The translations under genes were made by a program, and so were the position numbers. Shown piece by piece: positions 15,978 through 25,520 of a DNA stretch of 27,617 bases; positions within the stretch are counted from its first letter, which is position 1; each line of letters begins with the position of its first letter. The notes beneath the pieces were generated by a model that was not told the origin of the DNA, made no database searches, and saw nothing but the letters and a program-made list of their open reading frames with translations. Source of the stretch: Limnochordia bacterium (GTDB lineage: Bacteria; Bacillota; Limnochordia; DUMW01); the NCBI GenBank assembly GCA_023230925.1, contig JALNWK010000040.1, positions 1 through 27,617 of the forward strand, in the 5' to 3' direction.

Positions 15978-17711
15978 ATGAGCAAAATGATCCCACCGTA
16001 CTATGAGCACGATACTACAAGCAACGCAGAGAAACAGGTCTTTTGCGCCCTGCAGAATCTTACTGATGACTATGTTGTTTTGCATTCCTTAGGCCTAGCC
16101 AATCACAGGGATAAAGTCTTTGGTGAGATAGATTTCGTGGTCATTTGCTCCGAAGGAGTACTGTGCCTTGAAGTGAAAGGTGGGGGAGTAAGCCGCAGAT
16201 CGGGTATATGGTATTTCCAGGATCGTTTTGGCAATGAACATGCCAATAGCGAAGGACCCTTCCAACAGGTAATCGGTTCGATGCACTCATTGCGCAGGCA
16301 CTTAGAACAGCAATTTGGGAAGATGAGTCCCATTGGCCGCTGCTTGTACGCAGTGGGGGTGCTTTTCCCAGATACGGTTTTTACCGCCAAAGGTCCGGAT
16401 ATTATCGATGAAATTGTCTTTGACCTAAGAGACGACCCTGATGAGATTGAGCTTTATATAAAGAAGGTCTTTCGGTATTGGCAAGAGGATCTACGTAATA
16501 AGCATGGGTTTACCGGAGGCAGACTCAACCCCGGCGAGGTCTCCTGTTTGACCGAGTATCTAAGGGGAGATTTCGGATTTGTCCCCTCCCTAGGGCATAT
16601 TGTGAGTAAGACAGAGAAGCAACTCCTGGCACTAACCAAGGAACAGGCTGAACGCCTAAGCATGGCCGAGGACTCCCGGCGAATACTCCTTAGTGGTGGT
16701 GCGGGTACGGGAAAAACCTTACTTAGCTTGGAGTATGCCCGCCGGAAGGTGTTAACCGGACACCGTGTTCTTTACCTATGTTATAATCAAAACCTGAGTA
16801 AGTACCTACAGCACAAAGCTGTGGACCTATTAGACCAATATCCGCAGCGATTTCGGATCGATACCTTTCATAATTACATCATGACATCACTAGAAAAAGT
16901 GGGCTGTGCTCCGGATCAGTCCACCCCATCACCGGATGTCTACTTCAATGAGCTAGTCCCCGAAGGGTTCCTCGCGATGGGTTCCCACGGAATCTATCAC
17001 GATCACTACGACTTAGTTGTAGTAGATGAAGGACAAGATCTGTTTCGTACAGAGTTCATCCTTTGCTTGGATCAGATCCTAAAAGATGGACTTACCCGGG
17101 GAACTTGGCATATGTGTTATGACCCTAATCAAAACCTGTATAATCCGCATTTAGAAGAAGGCCTTCAGTTGATACAAGAAGCTCAACCAACACTCCTTTC
17201 CCTGGATACCAACTGTCGTAATACGAAGGAGATTGGAGACTGCAACGCGGAAGTCACAGGAATCCCCCCCGCCAAGTACCTAAAGGTACAAGGGGAAAAG
17301 GTTCGAGCACGAATGTATGAGGATAAAGGCGAGCAAAGAACATTGGTGGTCAAAGCCGTAAAAGACCTGTTACACGAAGGTACTGACCCGGGAAAGATCC
17401 TCTTGCTCTCTAGGTATCGTTATGAGAACTCATGCCTGCAAGGTACTAATGTGTTCCAAGGCATTTGCCGATTCCAGGATATCACCGGAATTGATTTCAA
17501 ACTACTGGTCGAGGACAGCGTCAAATTCTGTACTATCCACAGCTTCAAGGGTCTGGAAGCACCAGTAGTCCTCCTCTTAGATGTGGAGGCCTTCGATGAT
17601 AACTACCACCGTCACCTGAATTATACAGCGATATCCCGGGCGACCTCCCTTTTATATGTGTTTTATCACCGTTCCCTACACAAACGGTGGCAGCAGATCA
17701 AACCCGTCTAG
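15978..17711 (+). CDS. NERD nuclease domain-SF1 helicase fusion
   Basis: A 577-residue protein joining two modules. Residues about 15-130 are a nuclease-related (NERD) domain with a PD-(D/E)xK-like core: Glu50/Asp52 in FGEIDFVV and Glu65-x-Lys67 in CLEVKGGG. Residues about 215-570 are a UvrD/DUF2075-like superfamily 1 ATPase: Q-motif LTKEQ (Gln223), Walker A GGAGTGKT (240-247), motif Ia-like LCYNQNLSKYL, Walker B VVVDEGQDL (347-355), FCTIHSFKGLEAPVV (motif V) and TAISRA (550-555, motif VI arginine). ATG 15978 has GGAGGGG 6 nt upstream. Such fusions are thought to process nucleic acid and appear among candidate phage-defence genes, but the role of this one is unproven. It stands alone. Confidence 0.88.
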   Translation: MSKMIPPYYEHDTTSNAEKQVFCALQNLTDDYVVLHSLGLANHRDKVFGEIDFVVICSEGVLCLEVKGGGVSRRSGIWYFQDRFGNEHANSEGPFQQVIGSMHSLRRHLEQQFGKMSPIGRCLYAVGVLFPDTVFTAKGPDIIDEIVFDLRDDPDEIELYIKKVFRYWQEDLRNKHGFTGGRLNPGEVSCLTEYLRGDFGFVPSLGHIVSKTEKQLLALTKEQAERLSMAEDSRRILLSGGAGTGKTLLSLEYARRKVLTGHRVLYLCYNQNLSKYLQHKAVDLLDQYPQRFRIDTFHNYIMTSLEKVGCAPDQSTPSPDVYFNELVPEGFLAMGSHGIYHDHYDLVVVDEGQDLFRTEFILCLDQILKDGLTRGTWHMCYDPNQNLYNPHLEEGLQLIQEAQPTLLSLDTNCRNTKEIGDCNAEVTGIPPAKYLKVQGEKVRARMYEDKGEQRTLVVKAVKDLLHEGTDPGKILLLSRYRYENSCLQGTNVFQGICRFQDITGIDFKLLVEDSVKFCTIHSFKGLEAPVVLLLDVEAFDDNYHRHLNYTAISRATSLLYVFYHRSLHKRWQQIKPV

Positions 17712-18275
17712 GTTAAGATTGTTACCTGCTTATTGAGTTTTCCATGTGCCTATGGTAACATATAATCAACTTAGCCCAAAATCTGTAAGAAGATCCGTTG
17801 CATATAGCCTGTTGTCTGACTTGGTTACCGAGTCCTAGTCGCTTGCTGAGGGAGACTCTGTTCGTAACCAGGTCGCTCGAAAGTTGAGAATGCACATCCT
17901 TTGGTATAAGTTGTGCCAAACCGGCGAGGAGAGATTTAGTGGTACGGACGAGGCCTGAAAACCGTGTCGATGGCTCGTAAAGGATTGTATAGAAGGAGGG
18001 GATTGTTGAAGTAGCACGTTTACGGGATGAGTGGTGACATGTTTACCATGGTACAATGGATACCAGCGAGAGAACGACTTAAGAGCTTTGATGGTCGCTG
18101 TTTTCGTTGACCCACAACTCAATCTTCACACCGAGGTAACAGGAGACACTGTATCCAAAACCAAATTGGATGAAGGTGTAATTAATGGCTCACTAAATAT
18201 TTAGGAAACAGCGTTGCTGACGTTCTAGAAATCATTCTTCAAATTATGATCTTTGTACCCGGGAGGGCAATGAGT
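17712..18275. other. 564-bp gene-free stretch before the secreted pair
   Basis: No intact gene. A perfect TATAAT at 17761-17766 lacks a well-spaced -35 (TTGAGT is 22 nt away). AAGGAGGGG near 17994-18002 is a ribosome-site-like sequence followed by a frame that reads IVEVARLRDEW and then stops. Another short frame reads VDPQLNLHTEVTGDTVSKTK and ends at TAG near 18203. These may be scraps of a lost gene; I cannot name it. No convincing promoter for the GH43 gene was found. Confidence 0.3.
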
Positions 18276-20807
18276 ATGCACAGCAAGCCAGGTTCACAAG
18301 TCGTAGTATTGATTGCCTGTGTCGCTGTCCTGATAGCAGTGCTAGCACCAATGACAGCTGCCCAGACTCTTGAATCTGTCACATTTAGCAACCCGATCGA
18401 TATCGGTATTGCAGATCCTTGTGTAATTAGAGCTTCCGACGGAAGGTTCTACCTGTATAGCACGGGTCTTTCGGTGTGGTCATCAGATGATCTTGTCAAC
18501 TGGAAACACGAAGGTAACGTGAAACCAAGCAACACCTGGGGTGTTGCCGATTTCTGGGCACCTGAGGTTGTTGAATACGAAGATTCGTTCTACTTATTCT
18601 ATTCCGCCGAACGGTTACAAGGAGGGAAAAGGATTGGTGTGGCCATCAGTGAGAGTCCCATTGGGCCCTTTGTAGATCGAGGAAAACCCCTATTTGATTT
18701 TGGCTACGCGGCCATTGACGCTAGTCCGTTTATTGACGATGACGGTAGAAAATACCTTTTCTATTCGAAGGACCAAATGGGCACCGGTGGAGGACGCTAC
18801 GAAAGCCACAGCTATGGTATTGAGCTTAGTGATGATTTCTTTTCTGTGATCGGGGAACCGGTGCTGTTAACCAAGCCGGACCAAGGTTGGGAAATGTACT
18901 CAGGTAACCATCTTTGGAACGAAGGTCAGTATGTCATTAAGCATAATGGTACATATTACCTGATGTATTCGGCCAATTACTTCGGCGGACCTGATTACTC
19001 CGTGGGATATGCCACTTCCGATTATCCCCTAGGACCATACGTCAAATACCAAAACAACCCGATTCTCAGCCGGGGCAGTTGGATCGGCAAAATCTCTGGG
19101 CCTGGCCATCATAGTGTCTGCCGATCTCCCGACGGGAATGAATGGTTCATCATCTACCATGTGCACGCTGATCCAGCGGTAGGCGGGGGGAATCGCCGTC
19201 TGTCCATTGATCGGATGGGCTTCCGGCAAGACGGTTCTATCTATGTAAATGGACCAACCCTAACCCCACAACCAAAGCCCGCTGGTGCAACCCCCTTGGT
19301 AAATCTGGCTCCACAAGCCGCTGTAAAGGCAAGTTCGGTCAAATCTTCCCACAGGGTGGAAGCCCTCACCGACGGAGAGATCGTCACCCAAATCAGAAAC
19401 AGTCAGTACGACTGGGTCAGCAAAGATGGCGAGAACTCTTGGGTACGTCTTGAATGGACCCACCCCCAACGGGTCAAATACCTGTTTCTTTACGGTAGCA
19501 TCAGCAGCGGGAGAAGGATCTCCCAAGGGACCGTATCTTTCGGTAATGAGCAAACACCCATCGGGAAGATCGCCGTGGATGAGTTTCCCAAAGAACCAGG
19601 AGCTGCAGCCATTATTACTCTCCCAGATGACCAGGATATTACCTGGATTGAGTTTCGCATTGATGAGTTAGTGAGCAAACGGGGAGAAGCAGCTCTTACC
19701 GAAGTAGTTGTCTTAGGATACCCCCTAGGGTATGTGTGGTTTTCCTCTGTAGTTGAAGGAACACAGATAACCGATCTGACTCCGATATGTGTTCAGGCGC
19801 CGGGTATAACACTTGAGCGGGTTCAGATTGACATCAATGGGCAAACCGTTTATGAAGGCGATTGTCTTCCTACAGAGCTAGTGCTAAACCCATCCCAACT
19901 AGATCGGGGTTACTATGACATTTTTGCTACCATGATCGACAAAGATGGGCAAGAGCATTGTTGCTCAACAAGATGCACGGTGGAGCACATTGATTTGGTC
20001 AAACCCGCACCAGGGACTTGGTTGACAGGAGAAGTCAGCATTGAGGTCGCACCACTAATCCCAAGTTGTGAGTTTGCCGACGTCCGTATTGATCTTGAGC
20101 GGGTAGTCGCCGATACCCGAGTCAGTAGACCCATGGACACTACCGGCATAGATCGCATGTCGTTTCAGGCGATGTCCTTGTCTCAGGAGTTTACTCTTAA
20201 CACGCTATCCCTTGAAGATGGAGCCTATGACATTGTTATCCATGCTACCACTGTCCATGGAATCCAATCGGAGAGGCGGGAGCGCGTTGTCATTAGCAAT
20301 TGGAATGTACTGGAGGATCACATTCTGCCTCCAAAGGACCTAGGATGGTTCGGCACCACCGAAGCGCTTAAAACCACAAAAAAATCCAGTGGGTGGCACT
20401 ATACCGGCGATGATCCTGAACTGTTCTTTGGGGATAGAGATCGAATCATGCGTAGTGGGGAGAAAGATGAGTACCTAATCTGGAACATGGCCAACCTACA
20501 CCGCTATGCCTTGACCTTATACAGCAAAGATCCAGCAATTGAGGAGAGCATATTAATAGAAACTTCTGCTGATGGGAGAACATGGCACATGGTGCCCTAT
20601 GTCGTAGACCTGGTCTACCCAGAAAAAAGTAACTCAAACCCATGGCTAGAACTTAATGTCACTGGCAAAGTCCCAAAAACATCAGATGCTAAGTTCCTGC
20701 GACTTACTTTCACCAACAAAGGGCTTTCGAAGGATGCACTACAGCTTGGTTATGTACGACTGATCGGTGCGAAGGATCCAGGACTCTTACACTTAATTGT
20801 TGATTAG
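18276..20807 (+). CDS. Secreted GH43 glycosidase with F5/8-type and Ig-like domains
   Basis: An 843-residue exported glycoside hydrolase, clan GH-F, likely acting on arabinan, xylan or a related furanoside polymer. A signal peptide occupies 1-30 (hydrophobic VVVLIACVAVLIAVLAP, cleavage near TAA-Q). The five-bladed propeller (about 38-328) keeps the GH43 triad: Asp47 in IADPCVI (base), Asp148 in AIDASPFIDDDG (pKa modulator) and Glu216 in WNEGQYVIKHNGTYYLMYSA (acid). Residues about 342-490 form an F5/8 type C (CBM32-like) domain, then Ig-like modules and a C-terminal beta-sandwich. The start ATG 18276 has GGGAGGG 8 nt upstream; ATG 18270 is too near and 18246 lies before the ribosome site. No membrane anchor or LPxTG is seen. 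The DUF4185 gene follows 112 nt later and is probably co-transcribed. Confidence 0.92.
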   Translation: MHSKPGSQVVVLIACVAVLIAVLAPMTAAQTLESVTFSNPIDIGIADPCVIRASDGRFYLYSTGLSVWSSDDLVNWKHEGNVKPSNTWGVADFWAPEVVEYEDSFYLFYSAERLQGGKRIGVAISESPIGPFVDRGKPLFDFGYAAIDASPFIDDDGRKYLFYSKDQMGTGGGRYESHSYGIELSDDFFSVIGEPVLLTKPDQGWEMYSGNHLWNEGQYVIKHNGTYYLMYSANYFGGPDYSVGYATSDYPLGPYVKYQNNPILSRGSWIGKISGPGHHSVCRSPDGNEWFIIYHVHADPAVGGGNRRLSIDRMGFRQDGSIYVNGPTLTPQPKPAGATPLVNLAPQAAVKASSVKSSHRVEALTDGEIVTQIRNSQYDWVSKDGENSWVRLEWTHPQRVKYLFLYGSISSGRRISQGTVSFGNEQTPIGKIAVDEFPKEPGAAAIITLPDDQDITWIEFRIDELVSKRGEAALTEVVVLGYPLGYVWFSSVVEGTQITDLTPICVQAPGITLERVQIDINGQTVYEGDCLPTELVLNPSQLDRGYYDIFATMIDKDGQEHCCSTRCTVEHIDLVKPAPGTWLTGEVSIEVAPLIPSCEFADVRIDLERVVADTRVSRPMDTTGIDRMSFQAMSLSQEFTLNTLSLEDGAYDIVIHATTVHGIQSERRERVVISNWNVLEDHILPPKDLGWFGTTEALKTTKKSSGWHYTGDDPELFFGDRDRIMRSGEKDEYLIWNMANLHRYALTLYSKDPAIEESILIETSADGRTWHMVPYVVDLVYPEKSNSNPWLELNVTGKVPKTSDAKFLRLTFTNKGLSKDALQLGYVRLIGAKDPGLLHLIVD

Positions 20808-20919
20808 CTTATTGGTGGGGTAGGGTCTATACACAGTGGGCACATGGTGCAATGAATTAAAGAGAACATCTAATGCAAAACGATTATCACGGAAATTCTC
20901 GCCGATAGGAGGACGAAGC

Positions 20920-23733
20920 ATGGAAAAGCCGGCCTATGGATTGATCGTAGTTGCTCTACTTTGCACACTGTTAGTACCAAGTACAGTAGCATCAGAGGAT
21001 CTAGACTCTCTCATATACGTTAGTGAGGACAATGGGGCTTTCCACATGCTCACTGACGCCATACATGGCGATGTACTGGTCAAAAGTACTCTTAATATCG
21101 CTAAATCTAACGGTAAAGTAGGAGACACGATTGACCTAGTGGGACTTACTACACAAAGGGATAGTAACAACTACTTACTTAGTCTGCGGGCTGTACTGGC
21201 ACAGAAGAGTTGGTTCTATGACCGGTGGGAGATTCAGTTAGTATCCGATGACGGTTTACTTGGGGAAATGGGTTCTTTCGTCTTGTACAGCGACAGTACA
21301 GGGAAGTTTACCGATCCAAAGAACGTGTATAGCGCGGTTATGGGTTATAAACGTCAGACCGGTGAGGTAAGTGTCCGCCTGACGAACCTTACCTCCGGTA
21401 CGATCCTGTGTGAAGGTTTTGCCTATGTTCCCGTTGTTTACGATCCCCTATACGGCAGATGCGGCAGCAAGGGGCAAAGCACCTACGAGATGACTCAACT
21501 GCATATAACCGAAGGCTATGAACGTTTGGGAACAGCATTGGTCCTAAATCAATTGAAGGCTGGGGTAATCACAGCCGCGGGAAGGGTTGGCTATGATGTC
21601 TATGTAAACGAGGATCCTTTGCAGTTTAGCATTACTAGAACCGCCGGATTTCTTCCGGGCAATTATGTTCTCGTTTTTGAGGATACGGGACAAGAGATCT
21701 TTACTCTACCGGCCCAGGAGAGTGCCGTTGTAGATTTAGGCCACAAGGCTCTTCCTCCTGGAGAATATACCGGTTTGTTAAGATACGTTGAAGAGGGTTA
21801 CACCCAAGATGTCCTTCGAGTGCCATGGTGGATTATCGGGCCTGAGGTTTCATTGAGTATTAGCGTTTCTACTGAGTCTGGCCTATTTCAAGACGCCCAG
21901 TTTCCCGTACAAGGTGAAATAAAGCTGCAGAGTAATCAACGGGTAGATGACCTGCGGTTGCTGCTTGCGACAACCAGCGGCGAATCCATTCTCACACTGG
22001 ATCTAGACCATATTGATGATGGAAGGACTATTCCCTTTGAGATTGCCCGACTTGACCGGGCCTTGAAAGACCTAGAACTTGTAGCACAGCTAGTAGATCA
22101 ACAGGATGGTACCCTATATACCCAGGGAAGGTGGTCCGGAATGCAGATTGAACTCCATTCCTATGACTATTACACAGATGAGCTGACCGATAGAATTACT
22201 GCAGGGGACAGTCTAGTGCGGGTATGGATTCATTCCTCACTAAGCACATCCGAAATGGAGAACATCGTCGCCAGAGTGGTTTTCACCTCTCCTAGTGGAA
22301 AGGAGATTCCCACTTTTGCTAAACGTATTACGCTGCCCGTGGAACTTGTACCAAATCAACTGGATTTACAAGGTAAGGAAGTGGGGCGCAGAACCTGGGC
22401 GAAGACAGGACACCTCACCTACGCCTGGCACGCGCCCCTATTGCCCTTGGAACCCGGTCCGTGGACGTACCAAGTGGAATTATATAACATTGACCAGTCC
22501 CTCCGACATTTTCGTCTGAATGAACGTGAGGACTTCATTGTCTGGCGTGAACCACAGGAGGTTCTCTTTACCGGCGAAGGCGGCTCCTTCTATGTTGAAG
22601 CGGCGATGGTAAGGACAGAACCCTGTAGTACAGAAGTGGTAGGCCTTGAAGTGGTCCCTGGATCAGTGATCAAGCTTGAGCAAGTAATGGCGGATTGGGA
22701 TAAGCATCTTTATCGTCCGACATTGAATCAGACCTTTACCCGTTATGCTGTAGGCGGTACAGACCTCGGCCAGTCATTCGCCCATGGTGATCGACTCATT
22801 TTCCTCTTTGGCGATACCATCGGAAGCCAAGGTTTCATCGAATCCTTTGCCGCTCAAAGCAGGACCGAAGACCCCGAGGCAGAGGGCGGTTTGAAGCTGG
22901 AGGTCTTCACCGATAGGTGGGGTAATACTTTGCGTATGAAGCCCCCAGGCATTAGTATGGGTGGTTTCGAAGTACCCACGGGGGGGTTTAGTCTTAATGA
23001 TAAGATATACATGCTGGTAAGAACTAGCTGGCGGGATGGTATTGGCCGGAGTGTACTAGTTCATCTCGACGAAGAACATAGGATGTATCGTCCCATTAGG
23101 GAGTTTTCTCCTGTAGGTGGTAGATTTGTAGAAATAAATGCCCATGTTGCCCCGAAACCCATTCCGGGGCTAGAAGATATGCAAGAGCCGGTTGTGTTTT
23201 GGGGAAGTGGGGAGAATTACCGTAAGAGCGACTTATTTCTTGGGGTGATTTCCGCACAAGACATCGAAAAACCGGGTGCCATGAAGTACTATGCTGGTCT
23301 GAACCAAGACGGTATTCCAATCTGGGCTGACCAAGAAAAGGACGCGGTAGCTGTTGTCAAGGAACCGGTCTTTGGGGAATTCTCCGTTATCTGGTGCAAT
23401 GAGCTTCAAATCTGGCTTCTTGCCTACGGCGGTGGAGATCTCAGGTGGGCCAAAGAACCGTGGGGCCCTTGGAGTGAGCGAATCTCCATTCCCAACCATG
23501 CCGTAGCCGCCAACAACTATCTGTATACTCCATCAGCTCCTTCAGACCTTGCCGGTCCGGTTATTGGTCCTGAACCATTAAACCGCCATGGCGGCTGCTA
23601 TGGATTCTACATGATCGAGAAGTTCACGAAGGTTAAAGACGATATCCTCCGGGTTTATTACCTGCTATCCACTTGGAATCCCTACGTGGTTGTTTTGCAG
23701 CGTATGGACCTAAAGGTCACCTTCGATAACTAG
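20920..23733 (+). CDS. Secreted protein with C-terminal DUF4185 (GH183-related) domain
   Basis: A 937-residue exported protein. Residues 1-26 are a signal peptide (LIVVALLCTLLVPSTVA). About 27-600 are beta-rich, perhaps several Ig/fibronectin-like modules, which I cannot assign. From about 604 a DUF4185 propeller begins with FTRYAVGGTDLGQSFAHGDR and FLFGDTIGSQGF. It contains WCNELQIWLLAYGGGDLRWA and ends GFYMIEKFTKV..LLSTWNPYVVVLQRMDL. DUF4185 proteins are related in fold to GH43 and sialidases, and some were shown to be endo-D-arabinanases (GH183). ATG 20920 follows TAGGAGG by about 7 nt; an open frame to 20836 lacks a ribosome site. Next to the GH43 gene, this suggests a two-enzyme attack on one extracellular polymer; the substrate is inference. 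Confidence 0.87.
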   Translation: MEKPAYGLIVVALLCTLLVPSTVASEDLDSLIYVSEDNGAFHMLTDAIHGDVLVKSTLNIAKSNGKVGDTIDLVGLTTQRDSNNYLLSLRAVLAQKSWFYDRWEIQLVSDDGLLGEMGSFVLYSDSTGKFTDPKNVYSAVMGYKRQTGEVSVRLTNLTSGTILCEGFAYVPVVYDPLYGRCGSKGQSTYEMTQLHITEGYERLGTALVLNQLKAGVITAAGRVGYDVYVNEDPLQFSITRTAGFLPGNYVLVFEDTGQEIFTLPAQESAVVDLGHKALPPGEYTGLLRYVEEGYTQDVLRVPWWIIGPEVSLSISVSTESGLFQDAQFPVQGEIKLQSNQRVDDLRLLLATTSGESILTLDLDHIDDGRTIPFEIARLDRALKDLELVAQLVDQQDGTLYTQGRWSGMQIELHSYDYYTDELTDRITAGDSLVRVWIHSSLSTSEMENIVARVVFTSPSGKEIPTFAKRITLPVELVPNQLDLQGKEVGRRTWAKTGHLTYAWHAPLLPLEPGPWTYQVELYNIDQSLRHFRLNEREDFIVWREPQEVLFTGEGGSFYVEAAMVRTEPCSTEVVGLEVVPGSVIKLEQVMADWDKHLYRPTLNQTFTRYAVGGTDLGQSFAHGDRLIFLFGDTIGSQGFIESFAAQSRTEDPEAEGGLKLEVFTDRWGNTLRMKPPGISMGGFEVPTGGFSLNDKIYMLVRTSWRDGIGRSVLVHLDEEHRMYRPIREFSPVGGRFVEINAHVAPKPIPGLEDMQEPVVFWGSGENYRKSDLFLGVISAQDIEKPGAMKYYAGLNQDGIPIWADQEKDAVAVVKEPVFGEFSVIWCNELQIWLLAYGGGDLRWAKEPWGPWSERISIPNHAVAANNYLYTPSAPSDLAGPVIGPEPLNRHGGCYGFYMIEKFTKVKDDILRVYYLLSTWNPYVVVLQRMDLKVTFDN

Positions 23734-23755
23734 GGTTCCTATAGATCTATGCATT

Positions 23756-23790
23756 GAGATGTGCGGACTACAAACTAGTCCGCACATCTC
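23756..23790 (+). terminator. 15-bp hairpin after the secreted pair
   Basis: GAGATGTGCGGACTA (23756-23770) and TAGTCCGCACATCTC (23776-23790) form a perfect 15-bp stem with a 5-nt loop, 23 nt after the DUF4185 stop. It is followed by CATCTGGG, so there is no U-tract. It ends the GH43-DUF4185 transcript or protects its 3' end. Confidence 0.7.
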
Positions 23791-24072
23791 CATCTGGGAA
23801 AAGCATCTCTCCCCGTGATCATCTATGTGCTATGCAAGTCACTCAATATGATCCCCAAGGCTTTGGTCATCCACACCGAGAACTCATCGGATCCCGCGCC
23901 CTCGATGAAATAAAGTTGCCTGGATCACAAGGTGTTTTAGTTACGGCCAGAAATGTGGGTACGACACCCGCCTTTCGTCCTGCGCCTGCTTGATTGTTTG
24001 AGCTCAACCCTGAAAGGACTTCTGGTCTTCTAGATTGCACTCGTTCTAGCAAAGTCACTAGATCTTCCTAAT

Positions 24073-24861
24073 TTAGACAGGATCAATCAGCTGTGCCCGT
24101 TCATTAAAAAACACCTTATAACCTGTCCACATCAACAGGTAGACGGTAAGCGATACGCTTCCTAGGATCACCAACATGATCGCAATCTGGTATCTAATTG
24201 CAGTAAGCGGAGGGGTTCCCGAAAGAATCTGACCAGTCATCATCCCCGGCAGGGAAACAATACCCATACCGATCATTGAATTTACTGTGGGGGTAATGGC
24301 AGCCAAGAAAGCTTCATTGGTGATGTGTTTAGAGGCCGCATAGGGAGTTGCTCCAAGCATCAAGGCTGCCTCTAGCAAATCCCTTTGCTGCTGAAAACCT
24401 CTAATCATCCGCTCTGTACCAAGAACTGCGCCAGTCATGGAGTTACCAACAATCATACCGGATATGGGAATGAAATACTGGGGCAAGTACCAAGGATGTA
24501 TGTTTACCACCACAAACAGGAAATAGGATAAACCCAAAGTGGTACCCAAACTTAAGGATAGTATTATTCTGTACTTGAGGGGTCTACTAATCGGGGTCTT
24601 GACCCGATGGAAAATGTTGTTTACAGCGAAAATCTGCATCACCAGGAAGGCAATCAGTGTTACCAGATAATGCTGCGCCCCGAATATGTATGTTAAGACA
24701 TATCCTGCCAGGATCAACTGAATTGTCATCCGAAGGGTAGCAATAATAATTTCTCTTTCAGTGTCCAGCTTCCTTCTTCTGACGATGAACGCTACTATTG
24801 CTACAAAAACGTAGGCACTTAGCAAGCGGGGAATGCCTATTTCAATTATTGAGTTTTGCAC
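24073..24861 (-). CDS. fetB: Iron/metal export permease FetB
   Basis: A 262-residue integral-membrane protein of the UPF0014/FetB family, partner of the FetA ATPase; in E. coli FetAB exports iron and raises peroxide tolerance. Several long hydrophobic segments are visible, with family blocks GMIVGNSMTGAVLGTERMI, LEAALMLGATPYAASKHI and MGIVSLPGMMTGQILSGTPP. The GTG start at 24861 lies about 9 nt after AGGAG, which itself overlaps the TAG stop of fetA; the 12-nt gap implies translational coupling. No metal-sensor gene sits beside it. Length and motifs are normal. Confidence 0.92.
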   Translation of the reverse strand: MQNSIIEIGIPRLLSAYVFVAIVAFIVRRRKLDTEREIIIATLRMTIQLILAGYVLTYIFGAQHYLVTLIAFLVMQIFAVNNIFHRVKTPISRPLKYRIILSLSLGTTLGLSYFLFVVVNIHPWYLPQYFIPISGMIVGNSMTGAVLGTERMIRGFQQQRDLLEAALMLGATPYAASKHITNEAFLAAITPTVNSMIGMGIVSLPGMMTGQILSGTPPLTAIRYQIAIMLVILGSVSLTVYLLMWTGYKVFFNERAQLIDPV

Positions 24862-24873
24862 CGATCACATCTC

Positions 24874-25506
24874 CTAATAGATCTCCTTAATCCGGCCCGC
24901 CTCCATGACAACTACCTCATCGGCCACATTGCGGGCCAATTCCATCGAGTGGGTTACCATAATCAAGGTCCATTGCTTCTTGGCACAAAGATCCTTGACG
25001 TAACCCATGGTGCTCCCCGCCGTCTGTTCGTCTAGAGCCGAAGTTGGCTCATCTAGGAGTAGTATCTCTGGCTCCATCAGTAAAAGACGGGCTAGGGCCA
25101 CCCTTTGTTTCTCGCCTCCCGAGAGTTTATCCACCGGTCCGTCAATGGTCAGATGAAGATGCAGCTGTTCCAGCAAGCCCTGCAATACATCATCTGAAGG
25201 TAGCCTACCCCCTGCGTAGCTAAGCCCCAAAAGCAAGTTATCCTTAATGTCTCCCGGAAACATCAAGGGTGTCTGGGGTAACATTGTTACAGTCTGTCTT
25301 AGCTTTATGGGATCGTATGCCGAAATGTCCGTACCCTTAAATAGGATGGTCCCCTCATCGGGTGAAATTAGGTTGTTCAGCAGCCTTAACAGAGTAGACT
25401 TTCCGCTACCGCTTTCCCCCACGATACACGTCGTCGCAAGAGGTTGTAATCTCAATTCCTGAATGTCTAGTATTCCTTTGTACCTGACCCCACTTAAATA
25501 AAACAT
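24874..25506 (-). CDS. fetA: Iron/metal export ATP-binding protein FetA
   Basis: A 210-residue ABC ATPase that drives FetB. Motifs in order: Walker A GESGSGKST (30-38), Q-loop TMLPQTP, signature LSGGEKQR (128-135), Walker B ILLLDEPTSALD (148-159) and H-loop VTHSMELA. The chain is short, as expected for FetA, and has no transmembrane part. ATG 25506 follows GAGGAG by 5-6 nt. It is the first gene of the fetAB unit; the HAD gene upstream on the same strand ends 67 nt before it. Confidence 0.92.
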   Translation of the reverse strand: MFYLSGVRYKGILDIQELRLQPLATTCIVGESGSGKSTLLRLLNNLISPDEGTILFKGTDISAYDPIKLRQTVTMLPQTPLMFPGDIKDNLLLGLSYAGGRLPSDDVLQGLLEQLHLHLTIDGPVDKLSGGEKQRVALARLLLMEPEILLLDEPTSALDEQTAGSTMGYVKDLCAKKQWTLIMVTHSMELARNVADEVVVMEAGRIKEIY

Positions 25507-25520
25507 TGCTGTCTCCTCAC

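Noticed and set aside
15823..15996. 58-residue N-terminal extension of the PAP2 phosphatase
   Set aside because: It is polar and unlike family members, overlaps the start region of the divergent NERD gene, and the internal ATG has GGGAGG upstream.
23754..23993. 79-codon frame after the DUF4185 gene
   Set aside because: It begins inside the 15-bp hairpin, has no ribosome site, and the translation matches no family I know.
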